DNA of 64,000 bases from a virus. The stretch is taken from positions 104,883 to 168,882 of IMG/VR virus record IMGVR_UViG_3300020595_000009, one strand, 5' to 3'. The stretch's first letter is position 1. Each line of letters starts with the position of its first letter. The translations under genes and the position numbers were made by a program. Shown here piece after piece: positions 32,477-41,574 of this stretch. Below the pieces are notes generated by a model that was given only the letters and a program-made list of their open reading frames with translations, was not told where the DNA came from and ran no database searches.

Positions 32477-32498
32477 GTGTTATTTGCTTCCGGCCGGA
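32461..32498 (-). repeat. Paired palindromes TCCGGCCGGA
   Basis: Two copies of the 10-bp palindrome (32461-32470 and 32489-32498), 28 bp centre to centre, flank the -35 box. As a pair they also form a 12-bp stem, but no T-run follows, so an operator is more likely than a terminator. Confidence 0.6.
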
Positions 32499-32514
32499 TC
32501 GAGCAGAGCGGTCG

Positions 32515-34374
32515 TTATTTTACTTCGCAGCTTCCGGCGACGCAAGCTAGTTCGCCTGCTAAGTCTGTATTGTCTTCTGTTTCAATGATCTTTGTAAGAT
32601 CAACATCTTTTAGCGCTCCAAGCAAAGCATTGTATTCTTCTTTTGAGCACTCTTGGAAAGGTAACTGAACGTGCGTGTGATCAGAATAGGGAAGAACAGA
32701 GAGACCGTTATAGACATTCCTGTTTTCCCACATCCATTCACCAACATCATCCCATTCACTTTCACGAACTGAGACAGTTGCTGAAACGTTGTGTGTGTTC
32801 TCTCCCTTCCGGTGTCCGGACTTTACCCAATCACGTGAAACTCGTTCAATGCGCTTGAGTAGTGATAGGGCGCTTTCTGTTCGGTAGATAGCCCCTTCAG
32901 GAGCCTTTTGAGGAACTGAAACAACTGCTGTGTCGTGTGGTCGGAAGTATTCATCCTCAACTAACTCTGGATGGTTCTCCGAGAGATAAGAATAGATTGC
33001 TTCATTCTTGCCCAAGCGAAGCCGACGAATGTAATAGTCACTATGCCACGCATGAATACCTGATGATGTTCCAAGCGTTAGTGAAGTTGTACCAGCCGGC
33101 TTCACACAAGTGGTTCTTGCGGCTTGTCGAATACCAATAAGATCGGCAACTCTTTTATTTTCTTCTTTTACTGATCTTGCGCCTGCTTCCATATCCAGAT
33201 CCAACACTGCTCCTGATGCGATGCCGGTCATTGATACGCCAATAAGTGCGTCTTTCTCTGTTGTTCTTCGCCAAACATCACGCAAGTAGTGAAAGTCTGT
33301 ATAGCCGGCTTGGAGCGTGCCTAGGAAAGCAGCAGCACGGCAACGAGCTTCATACTCTTCTTGTGAGTCAAGATCTGAAGCATTGATCTCAGTTAGGTTA
33401 CAGAACTGATAAGGGCGAAGTGCGATTTCACAACAAGGGTTTGTCCCCCAATCCTTATCGTTTGATAGGTAGATACCGGGCTCACCTGAACCTGACTTTT
33501 GGATTCGATCCCAAAGTGAAAGAAAATAATCTTTATCAACTTTGTGGCGTAGGATTACAGCTGAGTTGTTTGCTCGACCACGGTGTGGGTTTGCTTCCCA
33601 CCAGTCTCCAACCTTTGAAGCAATCATTTCATCATCATCAGCTGAGAAAAGAGCGATAAGAGCGGCACGGCGAATGCCTCCCGCAAGGACAGCATCCGCA
33701 ATATGGCAAATCATATCATGGACTTCGATTGGGTCAAGCTTATCACCATCTTCCTTCTGTGAAAGAATGCCTTCAAGCTTTACAAGACACTCACGCAAAG
33801 GCTGCGGTCCTGGCGCTTTGCCTCCTGATGTAACTAGACGAGCACCTTTTGGTCGGATGTCTGAAAAGTCAAAACGAATCCTAGAAGTACCACGATAGTA
33901 AGATAAGATTAGTGCTTTTACAGAATCAGCCCAGCCTTCAATTGAGTCGCCAATAAGAAAACGACGGGTTCTTTTTTCATTTGGCCGGCGGATCTCAGGA
34001 AGCTTTTCAACGTGGTGAGTTTGTACTGAGTATCCCACACCTGTTCCTCCAAGAAGAAGAAACATTGTCTCGGAAAAAGCTGCTGAGTGGTCGATAGGCA
34101 GGTAGGCGCAGTTGTATACTCTGTTTGGCGCAACCTCAATAGGCTTTCCAGCAAACTGCATTGAGCGCATTGAAGGAAGAACCTTTCTAGGTCTTACATA
34201 GTCCTCATAAACATTGACGATCTCCCCGGCTAGATCTGGGTATTTCTTAACATGCAAATACATATTTCTATTTACCAACTCGTCCCAACTTTCCCTACGC
34301 TGTTGGACCGGGTCGTATTTGGCGTACTTCATGTGCACCGTGATGTCTGATAAAATCTTTGTAGCAAGTTCCAT
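32515..34374 (-). CDS. Ribonucleotide reductase, class II (adenosylcobalamin-dependent)
   Basis: 619 aa. VLPSMRSMQFAGKPIE, NCAYLPIDHSAAF, LLLGGTGVGYSVQTHHVEKL, active-site GTNPCCEIALRPYQFCNLTE and CVKPAGTTSLTLGTSSG are seen, with C-terminal redox Cys pair ACVAGSCEV. It reduces ribonucleotides without oxygen or a second subunit, and none is encoded nearby. The monomeric class II type is known from cyanophages. It depends on host or external cobalamin. Stop overlap with the helicase gene upstream. Confidence 0.93.
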   Translation of the reverse strand: MELATKILSDITVHMKYAKYDPVQQRRESWDELVNRNMYLHVKKYPDLAGEIVNVYEDYVRPRKVLPSMRSMQFAGKPIEVAPNRVYNCAYLPIDHSAAFSETMFLLLGGTGVGYSVQTHHVEKLPEIRRPNEKRTRRFLIGDSIEGWADSVKALILSYYRGTSRIRFDFSDIRPKGARLVTSGGKAPGPQPLRECLVKLEGILSQKEDGDKLDPIEVHDMICHIADAVLAGGIRRAALIALFSADDDEMIASKVGDWWEANPHRGRANNSAVILRHKVDKDYFLSLWDRIQKSGSGEPGIYLSNDKDWGTNPCCEIALRPYQFCNLTEINASDLDSQEEYEARCRAAAFLGTLQAGYTDFHYLRDVWRRTTEKDALIGVSMTGIASGAVLDLDMEAGARSVKEENKRVADLIGIRQAARTTCVKPAGTTSLTLGTSSGIHAWHSDYYIRRLRLGKNEAIYSYLSENHPELVEDEYFRPHDTAVVSVPQKAPEGAIYRTESALSLLKRIERVSRDWVKSGHRKGENTHNVSATVSVRESEWDDVGEWMWENRNVYNGLSVLPYSDHTHVQLPFQECSKEEYNALLGALKDVDLTKIIETEDNTDLAGELACVAGSCEVK

Positions 34375-35762
34375 TAACTATTTTCTCCTTCAGTTTTCAT
34401 TTGTTTGTATTGTTCTCGCAGATGATTCATCTGTCTTTTTGCTGTATTCTTTTTTAGATCTTCGATTGATTCATTTGTTGGCTCCAAAACTCGAATCTTA
34501 ACATTGCTGGTATCCATATATAAAGGAAAAACTAGCCCATCCGCACCGTTTCTGTTTTTTGCGACATACAAACGGCCGGTATTATTGTTTCGATCATCGA
34601 TTGTCCTAGAGAGCGAGCAAATAAAATCAGCAACAAAGCACTTACTAAATGCTTCTGAAATAGCTTCCATCGTTACGATTTCGGCATTAACACCAGAGCG
34701 GTTTGTCTGAGATGCGGTCCAAATAGGACAAGCGTATTTTTGTGCTAGACCTCGTAGGTTTTCATAGATAGATTCAAGTTCAAATCTTTTGTCCTTATAA
34801 CTAGTTACGGACTTTAAAAGATCGGCATAATCAACAACGATTGTTCCAATAGGAATGCCTCTTGATACTAGCTTTTCCAAGTGGCGGTCAAGAGTCGCAA
34901 CAGATGCTGATTTTGTTGGATACTCCTTTACAATAATGGCGCCCTCAATCTCTTTAATCGAGTCTAAAACATCTTCTTTTCTATTTCTTAGTTCGTTTAG
35001 TTTGATCTCGGAAATACAAGAATCGTATCTTTGTGCTACCACCTTATCAGACAGCTCTAGTGTATAATGAACAACAGTCTTACCTGCTTTCGCAGCTTGT
35101 GCTCCTAGATGGGCCAAGGCCATTGATTTTCCTGCTCCTGTTGGTGCGATAACTACACCTAGTTCTCCAATACCGTGGCCACCTTGTGTTAGATCGTCAA
35201 TAAGCGACCATCCTGTTGTAACGGGGTGCCTGGGCTTTTCCACATACCGAGCATCAAAGTCCTTGATAAAGTCGTGACCAAAGTCATTGTCCATTCCAAG
35301 CTTTAGTGCTTCGTCGATAACTCCTTTCACCTCGTCAAACGAAGAGCTTTTGATCAAAGAGATAGAATGTAAAATAGCTTCTTGGAGTTTCTGCTTCTTG
35401 CAAAAGTCTAATGCCTGATTCTTAATATAATCAGAATCTGCTACAATCTGGTTTCCAATAGATTTTGCAACAAAGTTTCGAATCGTTGCCTGGACTGACT
35501 CTGGAAGATCTGTGATTTCAGTTCTTACCAAAGTCTCTAAGGTTTCTTCGGACGGATGAACACTGTATTCTGTTCTATGTCTGAAAATAAGCTTTGTTAG
35601 TTCTTGTAAAGCTTTGTTCTCGAAAAAAGACACGTCCAGGACTTCTTCCATTTGATCGGCAAAAGGACGATCGAACATAATAAGTTTGCAAAGCTTTTCT
35701 TGGAAAGACTTACCAAACTTCTCGAACCCGTCTTTATTACCAAATGTTGTATCTTTAATCAT
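34374..35762 (-). CDS. Replicative DNA helicase (DnaB/gp41 type)
   Basis: 462 aa. The N-terminal helical domain is followed by a RecA-type core: Walker A VVIAPTGAGKSMALAHLG (about residue 210), HYTLELSDK, Walker B GTIVVDYADLL and WTASQTNRSG. It unwinds DNA at the fork. No primase, clamp or clamp loader is seen in the window, so these lie elsewhere or come from the host. Confidence 0.92.
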   Translation of the reverse strand: MIKDTTFGNKDGFEKFGKSFQEKLCKLIMFDRPFADQMEEVLDVSFFENKALQELTKLIFRHRTEYSVHPSEETLETLVRTEITDLPESVQATIRNFVAKSIGNQIVADSDYIKNQALDFCKKQKLQEAILHSISLIKSSSFDEVKGVIDEALKLGMDNDFGHDFIKDFDARYVEKPRHPVTTGWSLIDDLTQGGHGIGELGVVIAPTGAGKSMALAHLGAQAAKAGKTVVHYTLELSDKVVAQRYDSCISEIKLNELRNRKEDVLDSIKEIEGAIIVKEYPTKSASVATLDRHLEKLVSRGIPIGTIVVDYADLLKSVTSYKDKRFELESIYENLRGLAQKYACPIWTASQTNRSGVNAEIVTMEAISEAFSKCFVADFICSLSRTIDDRNNNTGRLYVAKNRNGADGLVFPLYMDTSNVKIRVLEPTNESIEDLKKNTAKRQMNHLREQYKQMKTEGENS

Positions 35763-35764
35763 AG

Positions 35765-36748
35765 CTATGCTCCTTGTTTCGCTAGGGTTCTTTGGTTGTT
35801 CATTACCATTCTAGAAAAAAGACGGAGTGAGGACCAGTCATAGGCACCCAACCCTTCTTTAATCAGTTTCGCATCAAAGTCTTTTTGACTATACGAGAAC
35901 GGTTCATTATACACTTCTTTTGTGCCGTCCGCAACCCCAATCGGAATGTCTGGCGCATAAAGTTGCATCATTTTGTAATTGCTGTATAAAAGGTCCTTGG
36001 ACTCTAGCAGCTTTTTATGGACAGACATTTTCTTTTCTACCTTTCTACAGCCTTTGAGAATGTCATCAACCCCATAGAACTTATCCTCTGAAAGGAACGG
36101 AAAGGCCTTTACAAGCGTCTTGATGCCGACACCCTTCACACCGGGTAGGTTGTCTGATTTGTCGCCCTCTACGGCCCTAGCCAGCGCCATATTGGTTGGG
36201 TGAACTTTATACTTTTCTGTTACTGTTTTATGAGTCTCAAAACTATCTGAAATGGGACGGTATAAAATAGTATCATTAGAGCAAAGCTGTAAAAAGTCCT
36301 TGTCGCTGGATACAATGATCTTTACTGCGTCTTTCGAGCCTGGGAAAGTACATAAATAAGCAATAATATCATCAGCCTCTATTCCTTTGTGGAGGTATTG
36401 CTTTACCGGCAAGGTCTCCAAATACTCTATCAAGCGCAGTTGTTGCCAAACTTTGTTTTTTAGTTTGTCATCGTCAGTAAGATGGTTATAGTTCCAATTC
36501 ATTTTGATTGGCTTACGACCTTCTTTGTATCCTTTGTTCTCGGATCTTTTGCGAACTGCCCCTCCTGGTCCGTCCCAACAGATGTGGACTTCTTGCGGAT
36601 CGATCTCACGAATACATTTCTGCATTGACTTGAGAAAGCCATAGAACCCACCGATCGGATCCCCATTAGGTCCAAGAGAGGGGTTTACAACATATGACCT
36701 CAAAAACATATTGAGGGCATCGATGATCATAATCTTTTTATTCGGCAT
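35765..36748 (-). CDS. 5'-3' exonuclease / flap endonuclease (FEN family)
   Basis: 327 aa from ATG 36748. Metal-binding residues sit in IMIIDALNMF, HICWDGPGG, GIEADDIIAYL, IVSSDKDFLQL and GDKSDNLPGVKGVG (helix-hairpin-helix). It removes RNA primers or 5' flaps, like T4 RNase H or the Pol I N-domain. It is encoded separately from the PolA-type polymerase at 40390, which lacks such a domain. Confidence 0.92.
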   Translation of the reverse strand: MPNKKIMIIDALNMFLRSYVVNPSLGPNGDPIGGFYGFLKSMQKCIREIDPQEVHICWDGPGGAVRKRSENKGYKEGRKPIKMNWNYNHLTDDDKLKNKVWQQLRLIEYLETLPVKQYLHKGIEADDIIAYLCTFPGSKDAVKIIVSSDKDFLQLCSNDTILYRPISDSFETHKTVTEKYKVHPTNMALARAVEGDKSDNLPGVKGVGIKTLVKAFPFLSEDKFYGVDDILKGCRKVEKKMSVHKKLLESKDLLYSNYKMMQLYAPDIPIGVADGTKEVYNEPFSYSQKDFDAKLIKEGLGAYDWSSLRLFSRMVMNNQRTLAKQGA

Positions 36749-37133
36749 TTGCAAACCATCCCTCACTCAGAAAATAGTCGACTAGTTCTTCGGCCATCTG
36801 GGCTGGTAAGAAACTAATCTCTCCTTCAAGTGTCCCGTCTGCTAATGTGTTCGCAAATACAAGGGTCTTTGTAGGGGCCACACCCCCATTTCTTGTCTTC
36901 CAAAGTCGTTCAAAATGGTCTTGGATTGACCCTTGACGAGTATACATGTCTTCTGGTGTTAGTCTAATAAAAGCTTTTTCGCCTGACGTTCTTGTTGTCG
37001 GCCCGAACTTGCCTCCGGATAATGCGTGCCAGCTTGTCGCAATCAACGTTTTTCCATCTTTTCGCATTTCTTTTACAACACCATACCGCTCGCCATATGA
37101 TGGGTTGTGGTATTCAACTAGTTGTCCGTTCAT
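36738..37133 (-). CDS. Hypothetical protein with SH3-like N-terminus (131 aa)
   Basis: Start at 37133 (AGGAG, ATGA overlap). NGQLVEYHNPSYGERYGVV and LIATSWHALSGG resemble the small VDW-type proteins, with Trp kept but Asp lost. An acidic C-terminus follows with GEISFLPAQMAEELVDYFL. Confidence 0.65.
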   Translation of the reverse strand: MNGQLVEYHNPSYGERYGVVKEMRKDGKTLIATSWHALSGGKFGPTTRTSGEKAFIRLTPEDMYTRQGSIQDHFERLWKTRNGGVAPTKTLVFANTLADGTLEGEISFLPAQMAEELVDYFLSEGWFANAE

Positions 37134-37561
37134 AATTTCATTTCTCCTATAAATTTTTCGTCGACAGAGTAAATCACTCGTCTGATACCAACGTGCCGCA
37201 TTGCGGCTTGGCACATACAACAAGGCTTTGACATACGCCATTCTCCTTGTGGGCTAATGCGCACGACATAAATGGTTGCTCCAGAGGTTGAACGTCTGTC
37301 AACCCCTAGAATACAACCAAGTTCTGCGTGAACAGTAGCGTGTTCTGGTTTTTTCTTGAACTTAGCCGCAAAAGAATTAAACTGATTCTTATTGACGCCC
37401 AAACTCAAAACTTTTGATCCCTTCGCTAAAACAGCACCGTGCCTAAACACAGGGAAGTTAGAGGTGCTGGCCTGCTTTGCAGCAAGGCCCAGCATCCTCC
37501 TTTCCCTACTCGTCGGTGCTCTCTTCGTCGTAGTAATCTTCTGCGTTTCCTGTTCTTTCAT
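37130..37561 (-). CDS. Deoxycytidylate-type deaminase (143 aa)
   Basis: Zinc-dependent cytidine/dCMP deaminase motifs: THAE-type site in ATVHAELGC and KPCCMCQAAMRHVG. It probably turns dCMP into dUMP for ThyX. At 143 aa it is shorter than T4 Cd (193 aa), so cytidine or another substrate is possible. AAGGAA precedes the start, which lies 56 nt inside the recA-like gene. Confidence 0.88.
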   Translation of the reverse strand: MKEQETQKITTTKRAPTSRERRMLGLAAKQASTSNFPVFRHGAVLAKGSKVLSLGVNKNQFNSFAAKFKKKPEHATVHAELGCILGVDRRSTSGATIYVVRISPQGEWRMSKPCCMCQAAMRHVGIRRVIYSVDEKFIGEMKL

Positions 37562-38591
37562 CGAATTTCCTTACTACTACTTCGTCCATGATATCTAAGA
37601 TCTCACGTCGGAATAAAGGATCTTCTAGCTCTTTGAGCCAATCAGCAGCACGGAACTTTTTCTCGGTCCCATCACGGAACGTTAGAGTATACCACGCACC
37701 GGACTTTACTCGATCGGAAATCTTAATTGCATCCAACCAAGACTCCTCATCAAGAATACCTGGGCTGTCTGTCCCAAACATAATCTTGAACTCACAGTTT
37801 CGACCTTCGGTTCCAAACCTTGACTTTTCTAGCTTACAGCGCACAAGCTTACCAAGGCGGAAGCCAGTTTCATCTGTAATAAAGTTTTTCTTTGCTTTTG
37901 AACCTGTAAGCCAAATCCGAAGCGAATAAACATACGAAAGTGCTTTGCCGCCTGGAGTGAAGAAAGGTGTGGTCATTGCCTCAGCGATGTTTGAGGTAAT
38001 GTTTGTTTTGAGCTGATTTAGAATCAAAACAGTTGCTTGCTTGTCTGCGACTGGAATTGAAAGCTTTTCTGTTCCCTTTGCTAGCACTCTTGGCTTCATT
38101 GCCATTGTTGCTTGAGGGTTGAAATCTTTCTCTAGATCTGCTCTTGCTGGTGTCATAGCCAACGAGTCCCAAATAAACAAAACACGATCTTCGGTTTGTT
38201 CTAGGATTGTTTCTATTGATCCAAGCACATCTTCAACGGTAGTTGCCTGAACATAAAGCAAATCCTCTAGCTCACAACCTGCCGACGTCAAGAAAGCAGG
38301 ATCGATTGATGATTCTGAATCAAAATAAACAACCTGAATACCTTTACGTTGAGCCGAAGCAGCAATCTGTGCCGCCATGTAAGACTTACCCGTCGACTCC
38401 AGGCCGGCGATTTCAGTCCACTTCCCAACAGGGATCCCGGCAACTTGACCCTTACAAATAATAGAGTCAAGCCACCGAGAACCTGTGGGGATCCAATCTT
38501 TCACCTCTGTTGGGTTTTCCTTTGTAAGATCATGAGCGACGATTGCGCCCATTTTCTTATTTAGGATATCTTTTAGATCTTTGATCCCCAT
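37506..38591 (-). CDS. RecA/UvsX-like recombinase (361 aa)
   Basis: Walker A GLESTGKSYMAAQ (about residue 60), Walker B VLFIWDSLAMT and the L2-adjacent VLILNQLKTNI. It forms filaments on ssDNA for strand exchange and recombination-dependent replication. The start at 38591 has AGGGGG; the longer frame has no signal. It is directly downstream of the gp32-like gene. Confidence 0.94.
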   Translation of the reverse strand: MGIKDLKDILNKKMGAIVAHDLTKENPTEVKDWIPTGSRWLDSIICKGQVAGIPVGKWTEIAGLESTGKSYMAAQIAASAQRKGIQVVYFDSESSIDPAFLTSAGCELEDLLYVQATTVEDVLGSIETILEQTEDRVLFIWDSLAMTPARADLEKDFNPQATMAMKPRVLAKGTEKLSIPVADKQATVLILNQLKTNITSNIAEAMTTPFFTPGGKALSYVYSLRIWLTGSKAKKNFITDETGFRLGKLVRCKLEKSRFGTEGRNCEFKIMFGTDSPGILDEESWLDAIKISDRVKSGAWYTLTFRDGTEKKFRAADWLKELEDPLFRREILDIMDEVVVRKFDERTGNAEDYYDEESTDE

Positions 38592-38598
38592 AAACCCC

Positions 38599-39336
38599 CT
38601 ATACCAAGTCGGCAATTGCGTTGGCCACTCGACTGCCGCCACCAGAGCGGATAGTCTCACTAGCCATCTCTTCCGGATCTACGTCGTCAGACATAAGAAA
38701 GGCATCTAGGATTTCCTGAACCTCTGCCGGAGTCTTTCGGGTTTGCATTCCATCAATGTCCGGAAGGTTTGCGAGCCACTCTTCGGTCTGATTCTCATCC
38801 TTGGAAAGCTTTGTAGCCTTTGGTCGAGGACGAACCACGGTCTCAGGATACATCTTACCATTCGGCTTATCGTAAGTAACCTTGAGATCGAATCCAGCAC
38901 TTGGGTCTGTGATGTCACCAAAGTCCGGATCCAGCACAGTCTTTAGAAGCTCCTGGTATACAGTCTTCGAGTAAGACCAAACCTTTGGACCATCATCTTC
39001 CTGTCCACGAACAATTACAGGTGAGAAGAAACGAGCCTTAGCAGACAAGTCACGAGCCATGTTTCGGCTTTCTTCCGAACCCTCATCATAAAGTTTTCGC
39101 ACGAACCGATCAAGCGCATCATCCTCGTTGAAGTTCTTCTTTGGCGAGAGGAACGGTTGAGAGTCGCCCACACGATAGTGGACAAAATACTGCTTGAATG
39201 GATCGCCATCAGGCGTAGGAAGAATACGAATCTCATAAGTATTCCCGATCTCCATCTTTAGATACCGACCTCCGCCGTTACCCTTGTTGTTCAGCTTGTC
39301 AAGCTTCTTCTTCATTTTGCTCATATCAATAGCCAT
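38599..39336 (-). CDS. Single-stranded DNA-binding protein, gp32-like (245 aa)
   Basis: Basic N-terminus (MSKMKKKLDKLNNKG), core YEIRILPTPDGDPFKQYFVHY and KARFFSPVIVRGQ, and an acidic C-terminal region, as in T4 gp32. The Cys-His zinc site of T4 gp32 is not visible. It has GGAGG and sits behind a perfect sigma-70 promoter (39390-39418). It works with RecA/UvsX. Confidence 0.85.
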   Translation of the reverse strand: MAIDMSKMKKKLDKLNNKGNGGGRYLKMEIGNTYEIRILPTPDGDPFKQYFVHYRVGDSQPFLSPKKNFNEDDALDRFVRKLYDEGSEESRNMARDLSAKARFFSPVIVRGQEDDGPKVWSYSKTVYQELLKTVLDPDFGDITDPSAGFDLKVTYDKPNGKMYPETVVRPRPKATKLSKDENQTEEWLANLPDIDGMQTRKTPAEVQEILDAFLMSDDVDPEEMASETIRSGGGSRVANAIADLV

Positions 39337-39389
39337 GTGTACCTCCTATGGTTGGCTGCGGCGACCCGAATGGCCACCGAATTTAGTTT

Positions 39390-39418
39390 ATTATACACCA
39401 GAGAGTGGCGAATGTCAA
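39390..39418 (-). promoter_or_regulatory. Sigma-70 promoter
   Basis: TTGACA (39418-39413), exactly 17 nt, TATAAT (39395-39390): a full consensus promoter, 54 nt before the SSB start. It should be among the strongest in the window. Confidence 0.92.
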
Positions 39419-39463
39419 GCACTCGTTTCTCATCGGTCAGACGCCCTTGAGCGCCTCACATTA

Positions 39464-39509
39464 GTTAGACGATCGAGCGCCGGATCTTATCCACGTAAAA
39501 ACGAAAAAA
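39464..39509 (-). repeat. Intergenic element copy 7
   Basis: T-tract, CGTGGATAAGATCC (one change in the DnaA-like box, TTATCCACG) and two GATC sites. It lies upstream of the sigma-70 promoter at 39390 in the 39337-39532 gap. Confidence 0.72.
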
Positions 39510-39532
39510 TGTCCGGCGGCGATCGTGGTGCC

Positions 39533-40393
39533 TCAGTTCTGGTTTTCTATCAACTGTTCTTGGATCATCGTGCTGTATTGAACAATATATCCATAGTTGT
39601 GTTCTAAGTCCGAGCGATAAATAACAAATGATGATGCATTTGATGGCTCTGTATTGTTTGCTGCTGTGTTGATGTCTTTAATGTTCATCAGCCTAGCCGG
39701 TTCCTTTAGCGCCTCATCGTTCAGAACATAAGTATAGCTCGTCTCTCTCGGGAAGTCAAGAGAATAAAAAAGTTTTTTTTCACCGTTCTCGACGTTAAAG
39801 GCTCCAAACGTTGCGATGCGGGCGGTTTCCACCGGATCGTCCGTCGTATTTAGCACGGGGCGCTGGTCCTTACAGAAGTTGATCATGTGAAAAGTCGAAA
39901 CAATAAGATCGTTTAGTTGTTCATAATAGTTTAGAATGTTGACTTCTGGGCTGATCTTCTCTAAGGCCATATTATCAACAATAAACATTTTTTCGATCAA
40001 TCCGGAGCGAGCAAACTCCTGCATAACCATCAGGGCGGCTCTTTGTTGTAATTTTGCTGTTCCGTTGATTGTATTTGGGTCTGATTTAACAAAGATAACC
40101 GTTTTTGGGTTTTCTTTGACTTCTTCCATCAAAACCAAGGAAGTTGCTGCTGACCTTGCTGCTCCATTAACAACAAAAAGCAACTTATCGTCTGCAGCAA
40201 AGGTTTTTAATGTTTTTGACCACTTTTTCTTGGTCTCGAACATCTTACTTTCTAACTCTTCTACTTTTTTCGTTTTCGGGATCTTGATATCACCTTTTTC
40301 AGAAACGCAAAGAACAGAATAATCATAATACTTTTTAAAATGTTCGGCAATCTGGCTTCCGCCGTCGCCAATACCAATAACTTTTTCAATCAT
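39533..40393 (-). CDS. Divergent tubulin/FtsZ-like protein (286 aa)
   Basis: VIGIGDGGSQIAEHFKKYY resembles the FtsZ first loop. LLFVVNGAARSAATSLVLME sits where GGGTGTG occurs, but that motif is degenerate. IEKMFIVDNMALEKI and DLIVSTFHMINFC follow the FtsZ order (IPNDKLL, then a helix and INFCK). GTP binding is doubtful. A filament or positioning role is an inference from the fold. It is coupled to the polymerase by ATGA. Confidence 0.55.
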   Translation of the reverse strand: MIEKVIGIGDGGSQIAEHFKKYYDYSVLCVSEKGDIKIPKTKKVEELESKMFETKKKWSKTLKTFAADDKLLFVVNGAARSAATSLVLMEEVKENPKTVIFVKSDPNTINGTAKLQQRAALMVMQEFARSGLIEKMFIVDNMALEKISPEVNILNYYEQLNDLIVSTFHMINFCKDQRPVLNTTDDPVETARIATFGAFNVENGEKKLFYSLDFPRETSYTYVLNDEALKEPARLMNIKDINTAANNTEPSNASSFVIYRSDLEHNYGYIVQYSTMIQEQLIENQN

Positions 40394-41574
40394 AAAGCAA
40401 TCTCCTGCATACCGCCGAGTGTCTTACCTGCCTTGAGGGTCGTTCGAAAGTCTCCAAAGCGAGTGTTAGAGAAAGTATGCACCAAATCGTCGATCAAGTC
40501 AAGATCTTTTTTGCTTAGGTCCAAAATAATACAGTCGTGAACGATAAAGGCTAAGCTTGTTTGGCGTCCTTTCAGAAGTTCATTGACTTTGCTTGCATTC
40601 TCATAAACAACGTCTGCGGTTGTTGACTGAATAACATAATTGATTGCGTGGTCGTCATCACACTCAATCGCACGACCAAATGGTGTCTTGATAAAATCGT
40701 GATGGAACCAGTCAGTTTTGATCTTATCTTTATCGTAAACCTTTTCCAAAGTTTTGTTTGCGGCGGTTTTACCGTAAAGCCACTGGAAAGCTTTCTTCTT
40801 TGCTTGATCACGATCCTCAATGCGAGAGAACACGTTTTTCATGTTCCATTCGTGGATGTCTTCTTCGGGCTGTTCTTTACCGGCCAAAGCCAACATTGTG
40901 CGAAGTTCAGCTGCGTTATAGTCCAACTCAACAAAAAGATCGTTATGCGGACGCACTGCTGTTTTGAACTCGTGCGGGAGGTTGAGAATCGGGAACGTAT
41001 TTGGCTTTGTGCTCAACCTTCCTGTGATTGTGCCATAAGGATCGTAGTGAACCCACTTGTTTATACCTCTCAGGCTTCGTAGTTTGCCTTGTAAGGCCTT
41101 TGTCGTGCTTACCTGTGCCGCCACATCAAAGTCAAAAAGAACTTGCTTGTGGTTCATCTCAGAGAGAAGTCGGTGTACTTCCAATAGGTGGTCATAAGAT
41201 CTTGGCTTGGTATAGTTTTGTAGAACGTTTTCAGTTATTTTATTTTTTACCTCGCAAAGATCAATCAGGAAAGAAAGCGGCATAAAGTCGTATACGCACC
41301 ATTCTTGGACGTTAAAGTCGACGGCGCCAAAAGCCATGTTAAAAGCTTGGAGTTTTTTCTCAATCTCCAAGTATTCTGGCATAACATCGGCTGGGCAACA
41401 TTCTTTTAGAGAGCGACCACCAGCCCAAATGTTTCCAACCTGTAGCTCTTCTTTGTCGGTTGCGTGGTGATAAGACCAAGTTTTTGCGGCTTTTGTTTCA
41501 GCACCGTCAAAATGAAAAACGCCGTCTTCATAGACAGCGTGGCATTTGTTTTTCGTATCAAGGGTTTGGAACAT
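40390..41574 (-). CDS. Family A DNA polymerase, polymerase domain only (394 aa)
   Basis: Motif A FVELDYNAAELRTMLAL, motif B AKKKAFQWLYGKTA and motif C AFIVHDCIILDL, plus GTITGRLSTKPNTFPI. Catalytic Asps are present. At 394 aa it has about 150 residues before the palm and no 3'-5' or 5' nuclease motifs. A separate FEN gene lies downstream. Its own promoter is at 41628. It may be the replicase or a repair enzyme beside DnaE. Confidence 0.93.
   Translation of the reverse strand: MFQTLDTKNKCHAVYEDGVFHFDGAETKAAKTWSYHHATDKEELQVGNIWAGGRSLKECCPADVMPEYLEIEKKLQAFNMAFGAVDFNVQEWCVYDFMPLSFLIDLCEVKNKITENVLQNYTKPRSYDHLLEVHRLLSEMNHKQVLFDFDVAAQVSTTKALQGKLRSLRGINKWVHYDPYGTITGRLSTKPNTFPILNLPHEFKTAVRPHNDLFVELDYNAAELRTMLALAGKEQPEEDIHEWNMKNVFSRIEDRDQAKKKAFQWLYGKTAANKTLEKVYDKDKIKTDWFHHDFIKTPFGRAIECDDDHAINYVIQSTTADVVYENASKVNELLKGRQTSLAFIVHDCIILDLSKKDLDLIDDLVHTFSNTRFGDFRTTLKAGKTLGGMQEIAL

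Noticed and set aside
39732-39760. Sigma-70-like pair TTGACT-17-TATACT within the tubulin-like gene
   Set aside because: Good match, but inside a coding region and followed by a stronger promoter at 39390 before the next gene. Function uncertain.
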